Shown in pieces: positions 23,098-27,826 of a stretch of DNA of 27,826 bases. Under the pieces are notes generated by a model, which was not told where the DNA came from, made no database searches, and saw only the letters and a program-made list of their open reading frames with translations. A program made the position numbers and the translations under genes. Position 1 is the stretch's first letter. The number at the start of each line of letters is the position of its first letter. Source of the stretch: Rhodobiaceae bacterium (GTDB lineage Bacteria; Pseudomonadota; Alphaproteobacteria; RS24); NCBI GenBank assembly GCA_002683515.1, contig NYTN01000021.1, forward strand, positions 1-27,826. The letters are read 5' to 3'.

Positions 23098-24261
23098 ATG
23101 ACTAACTTGACCAAACCGGAGATGTCTCCGGTAAATCCTGATTTCTCATCGGGTCCCTGCGCCAAACGCCCAGGTTACGACCTCGCTCACCTTCAGAACG
23201 CCGTTCTCGGCAGATCGCATCGCTCCAAGCTGGGTAAAGCGCGTCTCTTGGAAGCCATTACCCGCACCCGCGAAATCCTGAATGTGCCGGAAGGCTGGCA
23301 TATCGGTATTGTACCCGCCTCGGATACAGGCGCTTATGAAATGGCCATGTGGTCACTTCTTGGGGAGCGCGGGCTGGATATTTTGGGCTGGGAAAGTTTT
23401 GGCAAGGGATGGATTACCGATGCCGTCAAACAGCTCAAGTTGGACGATATTCGTGTGATGGAAGCCGCCTATGGCGAATTGCCTGACCTGTCGGCAGTAG
23501 ATTTTAGCCGAGATGTTGCCTTTACATGGAACGGAACGACAAGTGGCGTCAAAGTACCGAACGGCGATTGGATTGCAGATAACCGAAGTGGTCTGACATT
23601 ATGTGATGCTACTTCTGCGGCTTTCGCCATGGATCTGCCATGGGAAAAACTCGATGTTACGACCTTTAGCTGGCAGAAAGTTATGGGCAGCGAAGCGGCC
23701 CACGGCATGCTTATTCTGTCGCCAAGTGCTGTTGAGCGACTGGAAAGCTATACCCCGCCATGGCCTCTGCCTAAAATCTTTCGACTCACAAAAGGCGGTA
23801 AGTTGATTGAAGGTATTTTTAAAGGTGAGACGATTAATACGCCGTCCATGTTGGCGGTTGAGGATTATGTCGATGCATTGAAATGGGCTGAAGATATTGG
23901 CGGCCTGACGAACCTGCTGCAACGTTCAGCAGATAATCTCACTGTGTTGTCAGACTGGGTAGGGCTAACGGGCTGGGTAGATTTCCTGTGTGCAGAGGAA
24001 GCCAATCGCTCCAACACCTCTATATGCCTGAAAATCGTCGAACCTGACATCACTGCGCTGGATGATGACGCTCAAGCCGCTTTTGCTAAACGTATAGCGG
24101 CATTACTCGACGCTGAAGATGCGGCCTACGACATTGGTGCATACCGCGATGCTCCCCCCGGACTTCGTATTTGGGGTGGTGCAACCGTAGAAACCGCCGA
24201 TCTTGAAATTCTTACACAATGGCTCGATTGGGCCTTTGCAACCGCTAAAGAGGAGCTGTAA
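23098..24261 (+). CDS. serC: Phosphoserine aminotransferase (alphaproteobacterial type)
   Basis: PLP enzyme of serine synthesis that converts 3-phosphohydroxypyruvate and glutamate to phosphoserine. The 387-residue protein is of the SerC subtype common in Alphaproteobacteria. It begins with NPDFSSGPCAKRPG; the PLP lysine is K194 in SWQKVMGSEAAHG, and Asp170 in CDATSAAFA contacts the pyridine nitrogen. AAAGGG at 23085-23090 lies seven bases before the ATG within the leader RNA. serA starts two bases after its stop, so serC-serA form one operon, regulated together if the leader is active. Confidence 0.95.
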   Translation: MTNLTKPEMSPVNPDFSSGPCAKRPGYDLAHLQNAVLGRSHRSKLGKARLLEAITRTREILNVPEGWHIGIVPASDTGAYEMAMWSLLGERGLDILGWESFGKGWITDAVKQLKLDDIRVMEAAYGELPDLSAVDFSRDVAFTWNGTTSGVKVPNGDWIADNRSGLTLCDATSAAFAMDLPWEKLDVTTFSWQKVMGSEAAHGMLILSPSAVERLESYTPPWPLPKIFRLTKGGKLIEGIFKGETINTPSMLAVEDYVDALKWAEDIGGLTNLLQRSADNLTVLSDWVGLTGWVDFLCAEEANRSNTSICLKIVEPDITALDDDAQAAFAKRIAALLDAEDAAYDIGAYRDAPPGLRIWGGATVETADLEILTQWLDWAFATAKEEL

Positions 24262-24263
24262 TC

Positions 24264-25841
24264 ATGCCAAAAGTTCTTATTGCAGATAAAATGAGCCCAC
24301 GTGCCGAAGAAATTTTTAAAGAACGTGGCCTTGAGGTTGACGTCAATATCGGGCTTGAGCGCGACAAGCTGATTAAGATTATTGGCGACTATGACGGGCT
24401 TGCTGTAAGGTCTGCTACGAAAGTTACGCCGCCCGTCCTGGAAGCTGCATCAAATTTGAAAGTCATTGGTCGTGCGGGTATCGGAGTTGATAATATCGAC
24501 CTCCCAACCGCCACCAATAATGGCGTTGTCGTTATGAACACGCCTTTCGGCAACTCCATAACAACAGCAGAGCATGCGATTGCAATGATGTTCGCGTTGG
24601 CTCGACAAATTCCCGAAGCAGACACCTCCACACAGGCGAGCAAATGGGAAAAGTCAAAATTTATGGGCGTTGAGCTAACAGGTAAAATTTTGGGCGTAAT
24701 CGGATGTGGTAATATCGGATCGATTGTGGCGTCTCGCGGCATCGGTCTGAAAATGAAAGTTATAGCATTTGACCCGTTTCTGACCCCTGAACGTGCAATT
24801 GACATAGGTGTAGAAAAAGTAGATTTGGATGAATTGCTGGCGCGAGCAGATTTCATCACAATGCATACACCGCTAACCGATAAAACTCGTAACATTATTA
24901 ACGCCGGTGCATTGGCAAAATGTAAAAAAGGCGTGCGTATTATTAATTGCGCACGGGGTGGGCTAATTGTTGAAAGTGATCTCAAAGATGCGCTGGAAAG
25001 CGGTCAAGTAGCCGGTGCGGCCTTGGATGTGTTTGAGATAGAGCCCGCCAAGGATAACCCCCTCTTTGGAATGGCTAATGTCGTTTGCACCCCGCATTTG
25101 GGTGCGGCAACCGAGGAGGCACAAGTAAATGTCGCAATTCAGGTTGCTGAACAACTTTCAGATTATCTGATGTTCGGCGCGGTGACCAATGCCATTAATA
25201 TGCCAAATATTTCTGCCCAAGAAGCACCTAAACTTAAGCCATTTGTGACGCTCGCCGAGCAACTTGGTCTACTTGCGGGGCAGGTAACGGCGAGCAGTAT
25301 TAAGGAAGTTAATATTGAATATGCCGGTGAGGTAAGCGAATTGAATTGTGCGCCAATAAGCTCTGCGATGATTTCAGGTCTATTGAGGCCTCTCATGTCG
25401 GAAGTTAATATGGTGAGCGCGCCTGCTATAGCCAAAAATCGCGGCATGGATGTTGCAGAAACCAAGCGCGGTTCGACAGGTGCGTTTGAAAGTTATATTC
25501 GCCTCGTTGTGAAAACCGAAAATTCAGAACGTTCCTTTGCAGGAACTGTTTTCTCGGATGGTAAGCCGCGCCTAATTCAACTGACAGGCATTAACATGGA
25601 AGCTGAACTTGCGCCGCGTATGCTCTTCATCACTAATAATGATCAGCCGGGTATTATCGGTAGCATTGGCTCCTTACTGGGAACGCATGGCATTAACATC
25701 GCATCTTTTAATCTGGGACGAGAAAAGCCGGGTGGCAATGCAATTGCTTTGATAGCTGTTGACAATGAAATTAGTACAGATGTACTTGACGAAGTGATGG
25801 CGCTAGAGCAGGTTACTCAGGCAAAAGCACTGGTCTTTTAA
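24264..25841 (+). CDS. serA: D-3-phosphoglycerate dehydrogenase
   Basis: First enzyme of serine synthesis, oxidising 3-phosphoglycerate with NAD. The 525-residue form has a substrate/NAD core (residues ~1-310), an intervening ASB-like domain (~320-450) and a C-terminal ACT domain (~452-525: FITNNDQPGIIGSIGSLLG). Motifs include GRAGIGVDNID, GVIGCGNIGSIVASR for NAD, the catalytic Arg in INCARGGLI, and the catalytic His in TPHLGAATEEAQ. The ACT domain suggests serine feedback inhibition, an inference from the family. A GAGGAG at about 24249-24254 precedes the ATG. Its substrate comes from the Pgk reaction encoded at the other end of the window. Confidence 0.97.
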   Translation: MPKVLIADKMSPRAEEIFKERGLEVDVNIGLERDKLIKIIGDYDGLAVRSATKVTPPVLEAASNLKVIGRAGIGVDNIDLPTATNNGVVVMNTPFGNSITTAEHAIAMMFALARQIPEADTSTQASKWEKSKFMGVELTGKILGVIGCGNIGSIVASRGIGLKMKVIAFDPFLTPERAIDIGVEKVDLDELLARADFITMHTPLTDKTRNIINAGALAKCKKGVRIINCARGGLIVESDLKDALESGQVAGAALDVFEIEPAKDNPLFGMANVVCTPHLGAATEEAQVNVAIQVAEQLSDYLMFGAVTNAINMPNISAQEAPKLKPFVTLAEQLGLLAGQVTASSIKEVNIEYAGEVSELNCAPISSAMISGLLRPLMSEVNMVSAPAIAKNRGMDVAETKRGSTGAFESYIRLVVKTENSERSFAGTVFSDGKPRLIQLTGINMEAELAPRMLFITNNDQPGIIGSIGSLLGTHGINIASFNLGREKPGGNAIALIAVDNEISTDVLDEVMALEQVTQAKALVF

Positions 25842-25873
25842 GGGGCTATAGAGTGTTTAACAAGAGGTGATGC

Positions 25874-27169
25874 ATGGCCAATGTGGTCGTTGTCGGGTCG
25901 CAATGGGGCGACGAGGGCAAAGGTAAAATCGTTGACTGGCTATCGGAACGCGCTGATATTGTCGCGCGCTTTCAGGGTGGGCATAATGCGGGTCATACAC
26001 TCGTTATTGACGGAACGGTCTATAAGCTTTCTCTCTTACCATCGGGTATTGTGCGCGAAGGAAAAATCTCTGTAATCGGCAATGGTGTTGTGATTGACCC
26101 TTGGGCTTTGCTTACTGAAATTGAAACCTTGCACAGCCAGGGTGTAGCGATATCACCTGAAAATCTGAAAATTGCAGAAAATGCAGTGCTTATTTTACCC
26201 GTTCACCAAGATTTGGATGCAGCGAGAGAAAGTGCGGCCTCAGAAGGTAGCAAAATCGGGACGACCAAACGGGGTATCGGCCCGGCCTATGAAGATAAAG
26301 TCGGGCGTCGTGCCTTGCGTGTTCGCGATTTAATGGACCTTGATGCATTGCCTGCCAAAATTGAGCATTTGCTTCAACACCATAATGCGTTACGCCGTGG
26401 TTTTGGTCAGCCGGACGCCGATGCAGGTGCGTTGTTGCTAAAACTGCGCGATGTTGCGGATAAGATTACACCCTATGCAGAACCTGTTTGGCGATTATTG
26501 CATGAGGCGCGCCGCCAAGGTAAGCGCATTCTGTTTGAAGGCGCACAGGGCACACTTCTCGATATTGACCATGGGACTTACCCCTTTGTGACCTCTTCCA
26601 ATACGGTTGCCGGGCAAGCGGCAATTGGCTCGGGCATTGGCCCATCGGCGCTCTCGCACGTGCTTGGGATTACCAAGGCATACACTACCCGCGTGGGGGA
26701 AGGCCCTTTCCCGACTGAGCAAGACAACGAAGTTGGTCGGAGGCTTGGTGAGCGTGGGCATGAGTTTGGCACAGTTACGGGTCGTAAGCGGCGTTGTGGA
26801 TGGTTTGATGCGGTGTTGGTCAAACAGGCCGTTCAAACTGGCGGAATTGATGGCATTGCTCTGACTAAATTGGACGTTCTGGACGGTTTTGACGAAATCA
26901 AGATTTGTGCCAGTTACATGCTGGACGGCGAACCGATTAGCTGGCTACCGGCTGATGCGGCGGCGCAGGCGCGAATTGTTCCGGTTTTTGAAACGCTACA
27001 AGGCTGGAATGAAACCAGCTTTGGGGCGCGTAGCTGGGCTGATTTACCGGCTAATGCAGTGCGCTATGTGCGTTACATTGAAGAACTTATAGGTGCGCCG
27101 GTGACATTGCTGTCCACCAGCCCCGAACGTGAAGACACCATTTTGGTCAAAGATCCGTTTGAAGACTGA
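25874..27169 (+). CDS. purA: Adenylosuccinate synthetase
   Basis: Catalyses GTP-dependent joining of IMP and aspartate, the first committed step to AMP. The 431-residue protein begins MANVVVVGSQWGDEGKGK, with the GTP P-loop-like GDEGKGK at residues 12-18 and catalytic Asp13. The catalytic His41 is in GGHNAGHT. GTTKRGIGPAYEDK, LFEGAQGTLLDIDHGTYPFVTSSN and TVTGRKRRCGWFDAV follow in order. The ATG at 25874 has a GAGG just upstream and is 32 bases after serA, so it may be cotranscribed with serC-serA. The order serC-serA-purA is common in Alphaproteobacteria. Confidence 0.97.
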   Translation: MANVVVVGSQWGDEGKGKIVDWLSERADIVARFQGGHNAGHTLVIDGTVYKLSLLPSGIVREGKISVIGNGVVIDPWALLTEIETLHSQGVAISPENLKIAENAVLILPVHQDLDAARESAASEGSKIGTTKRGIGPAYEDKVGRRALRVRDLMDLDALPAKIEHLLQHHNALRRGFGQPDADAGALLLKLRDVADKITPYAEPVWRLLHEARRQGKRILFEGAQGTLLDIDHGTYPFVTSSNTVAGQAAIGSGIGPSALSHVLGITKAYTTRVGEGPFPTEQDNEVGRRLGERGHEFGTVTGRKRRCGWFDAVLVKQAVQTGGIDGIALTKLDVLDGFDEIKICASYMLDGEPISWLPADAAAQARIVPVFETLQGWNETSFGARSWADLPANAVRYVRYIEELIGAPVTLLSTSPEREDTILVKDPFED

Positions 27170-27176
27170 TTAAGGA

Positions 27177-27826
27177 CTAAACCCCTTTCATACGGGCTTT
27201 TTCTATCAGTGAGAACACCGCGATTGTTGCTGTATTCATCCCCAGCCCGACAATGCCGGCATGCCAGCCGCCAAGGTCAACATCCACGCCCCATCTAAAC
27301 ATAAAGGTCGCGCCACACCCGACCAGCAGACCTGCAATCAGCGGGCGGGCGGAAAGTTTTTGTGTGTGAATACCCATCACTATAACGGGGAGAATTTGGC
27401 TCATTATCTCAAGCTTAATAACCATCAAACTCCAAATAGATTGGGGCAACATGGTCGCCAAAACAGCCATGATCAGCATAAGCGCCCATGAAAGGCCTTT
27501 ACCGATATTGGTTAGTGTCGCTTGTGAGGTTTTAGGCGCGAGCGGGCGGAAAACATCTTGCGTAAAGATTGAACCGAGCGATAGCAGAGCCGAGTCAATG
27601 GTGGACATAATCGCCGCTATTGCCGCCGCCATAAACAATGCGAGCAGGATTTTCAGCATCGGAAATTCATCTATCAGCAAAAACAGCAGGCGTGGAACGG
27701 TTTGGTCGGCTTCGCTATCTGACATGCCGGGAATTAATTGATGTGACGCCATGGCAGTCAGGATAATCGGCACGGTTGTGAGAAGCGGCGCCATAAACAT
27801 AAATCGGAAACTGTTGCGGAGCGCCG
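27177..27826 (-). CDS. Sodium:solute symporter family protein, C-terminal part (cut by window edge)
   Basis: The minus-strand frame is open from its stop at 27177 to the window edge, giving the last 216 or so residues of a membrane transporter; the N-terminus is missing. Several hydrophobic segments are seen, and the segment AAIAAIMSTIDSALLSLGSIFTQDVFRP is the hallmark of the solute:sodium symporter (SSS) family. An in-frame ATG at 27800 is internal, since similarity-like sequence (ALRNSFRF) continues upstream. The substrate cannot be told from this part. It converges on purA with only seven bases between stop codons; I see no clear terminator between them. Confidence 0.85.
   Translation of the reverse strand, partial: ALRNSFRFMFMAPLLTTVPIILTAMASHQLIPGMSDSEADQTVPRLLFLLIDEFPMLKILLALFMAAAIAAIMSTIDSALLSLGSIFTQDVFRPLAPKTSQATLTNIGKGLSWALMLIMAVLATMLPQSIWSLMVIKLEIMSQILPVIVMGIHTQKLSARPLIAGLLVGCGATFMFRWGVDVDLGGWHAGIVGLGMNTATIAVFSLIEKARMKGV

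Noticed and set aside
24389..24985. Minus-strand frame of 198 codons
   Set aside because: It is fully antisense to the NAD-binding core of serA, with no family motifs.

Overview
The window is a housekeeping stretch of an alphaproteobacterial chromosome of moderate GC content (roughly mid-40s percent by eye). The order tkt-gap-pgk, a DUF4164-type coiled-coil gene, zapA, 6S RNA, 5-FCL, ymdB, yebC, ruvCAB, ybgC-tolQRAB-pal-cpoB, tilS-ftsH-folP-glmM-thiD and serC-serA-purA is typical of Hyphomicrobiales/Rhodobiales-like Alphaproteobacteria. The SerC subtype and the serC leader RNA also fit that class. A marine or Rhodobiaceae-like lineage is plausible, but this is inference only. There are no tRNA or rRNA genes, insertion sequences, CRISPR arrays or phage genes.

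Layout. Bases 1-3235 (minus strand) carry the central-carbon operon tkt-gap-pgk, with pgk cut by the window edge. A divergent spacer of about 350 bases separates it from a long plus-strand block. Bases 3590-5963 hold division and folate genes with the 6S RNA between zapA and 5-FCL. Bases 6100-9156 hold yebC and the RuvABC Holliday-junction machinery. Bases 9165-15071 hold the whole Tol-Pal envelope system, with a clear terminator after pal. Bases 15082-21514 hold tilS, ftsH, a dihydropteroate synthase, glmM and thiD. Bases 21619-22542 encode an FkbM-type methyltransferase that is foreign to the surrounding functions. It is followed by a 555-base spacer ending in the serC leader RNA. Bases 23098-27169 hold the serine pathway (serC, serA) and purA. 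A convergent sodium:solute symporter gene runs off the right edge.

Most notable points. (1) The chromosomal folP encodes a Sul-type dihydropteroate synthase: its pterin loop (GPASSHPD) and pABA-side loop (DPGMGFFLG) match the mobile sulfonamide-resistance enzymes Sul1/Sul2 rather than ordinary FolP. It sits directly upstream of glmM, the same neighbour whose remnant flanks mobile sul2. (2) A very short serC leader can fold so that a hairpin loop pairs with the Shine-Dalgarno sequence, and a predicted promoter places the transcript start at the first base of the fold. (3) A 122-base palindromic, multi-branched element of unknown nature lies in the spacer before serC. (4) tolA contains a run of ten C residues in frame. 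(5) The GAPDH lacks the aspartate that normally selects NAD, suggesting use of NADP.
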